From Nesterenkonia cremea (GTDB taxonomy: Bacteria > Actinomycetota > Actinomycetes > Actinomycetales > Micrococcaceae), in the NCBI RefSeq assembly GCF_014642675.1, contig NZ_BMIS01000002.1, forward strand, positions 124,001 to 188,000: 64,000 nucleotides of DNA, given 5' to 3'. A program made the position numbers and the translations under genes. Shown piece by piece: positions 63,766 through 64,000 of the stretch. Below the pieces are notes generated by a model. The model did not search any database, was not told the DNA's origin, and saw nothing but the letters and a program-made list of their open reading frames with translations. Position 1 is the first letter of the stretch, and each line of letters opens with the position of its first letter.

Positions 63766-63805
63766 GAAGCTCCCCCAGCATCTCGCGCTATGCTGGGGGA
63801 GCTTC
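63766..63805 (+). terminator. Hairpin between pyk and tRNA-Leu
   Basis: GAAGCTCCCCCAGCAT (63766-63781) pairs perfectly with ATGCTGGGGGAGCTTC (63790-63805), loop of eight bases. No T-run; the tRNA begins three bases later, so it may also be a processing site. Confidence 0.7.
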
Positions 63806-63807
63806 AT

Positions 63808-63888
63808 GCCCGAATGGCGGAATCGGTAGACGCGCTCGACTCAAAATCGAGTACCTCAGGTGTGTGGGTTCGAGTCCCACTTCGGGCA
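63808..63888 (+). tRNA. tRNA-Leu(CAA)
   Basis: 81 nt with a variable arm of class II length. Acceptor GCCCGAA pairs with TTCGGGC, discriminator A; anticodon CAA in CTCAAAA; T-arm GTGGGTTCGAGTCCCAC. CC follows the discriminator but a full CCA is not encoded. Confidence 0.96.
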
Positions 63889-63917
63889 CCGACTGCCACG
63901 CAGACCGAAGGAGAACC

Positions 63918-64000
63918 GTGAGCGAAGAGCAGCAGGAGGCGCAGGCCCCTGAGGACAGCGCACCCCAGGGCCGGCGGGTCCTCGTCGCCGAGGACGAGAC
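63918..64000 (+). CDS. Response regulator, N-terminal fragment cut by window edge
   Basis: GTG at 63918, with GAAGGAG five bases upstream, opens a frame to the window end. After about 18 hydrophilic residues comes RRVLVAEDE, the first strand and acidic pocket of a receiver domain. In actinobacteria an ANTAR-type antitermination regulator (PdtaR) often follows pyk and tRNA-Leu, so that is the likely identity, but the output domain is not in the window. Confidence 0.65.
   Translation, partial: MSEEQQEAQAPEDSAPQGRRVLVAEDE

Noticed and set aside
63766..63805. Start of an inverted-repeat mobile element
   Set aside because: The two arms are adjacent with an 8-base loop, fitting a terminator or tRNA processing hairpin; no transposase is near.

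Overview
The window is a contiguous piece of a high-GC actinobacterial chromosome. The division and cell-wall cluster contains sepF, divIVA/wag31 and a Trp-associated membrane protein. There is a DUF222/13E12-type HNH endonuclease, a DUF3040 protein and a HGxxPAAW protein, GTG and TTG starts are frequent, and several genes appear to have leaderless promoters. MurE has His in place of the Arg of the diaminopimelate-recognition motif, which points to L-Lys peptidoglycan. Together this suggests a Micrococcaceae-like member of the Micrococcales (Nesterenkonia is a reasonable guess); that placement is inference.

Layout. 1-2.4 kb: a polyprenyl diphosphate synthase (cut by the left edge), divergent from dinB, then a DUF3040 protein. 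2.4-24.5 kb: mraZ-rsmH-ftsL-ftsI-murE-murF-mraY-murD-ftsW-murG-murC-ftsQ-ftsZ, then pgeF, a YggS protein, sepF, yggT, divIVA, lspA and an RluD-type pseudouridine synthase. 24.5-28.6 kb: dnaE and nrdR, closed by a large bidirectional terminator. 28.6-33.0 kb, minus strand: def, a Nudix gene, fmt, rsmB and rpe. 33.0-40.1 kb, minus strand: an accessory DNA-processing block made of a type III-like modification methylase, its helicase-nuclease partner, a PD-(D/E)XK nuclease-like protein and a DUF222-HNH endonuclease. 40.3-40.7 kb: four tRNA genes (Gly, Cys, Val, Gly). 40.8-45.3 kb: an FMN riboswitch controlling a PnuX-type transporter and the riboflavin genes, including one open reading frame that fuses riboflavin synthase, DHBP synthase and GTP cyclohydrolase II. 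45.4-53.2 kb: histidine genes (hisE, G, F, I) running directly into trpE, two small membrane proteins, trpC, trpB and trpA. 53.2-64 kb: an NSS-family transporter with its 34-residue MetS-like subunit, lgt, gltB, gltD, pyk, a tRNA-Leu and the start of a response regulator.

How it works together. The left half builds the septum and wall: lipid II is made by MurE/F/D/C, MraY and MurG, polymerised by FtsW/FtsI and organised by FtsZ, SepF and DivIVA. The right half supplies flavin, histidine, tryptophan and glutamate. Most adjacent genes overlap by 1-8 bases, so translational coupling is widespread.

Most interesting points: the RibE-RibB-RibA triple fusion; a LexA-box-like operator on the -10 of the HNH gene; a perfect 18-bp palindrome on the promoter of the methylase gene; nested inverted repeats before ftsZ that recur before divIVA; a recurring leaderless-promoter pattern; and a MetS-like micro-ORF beside trpA. 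No CRISPR array, insertion sequence or integrase was seen. Database searches and expression data were not available, so functional calls rest on recognised motifs and gene order.
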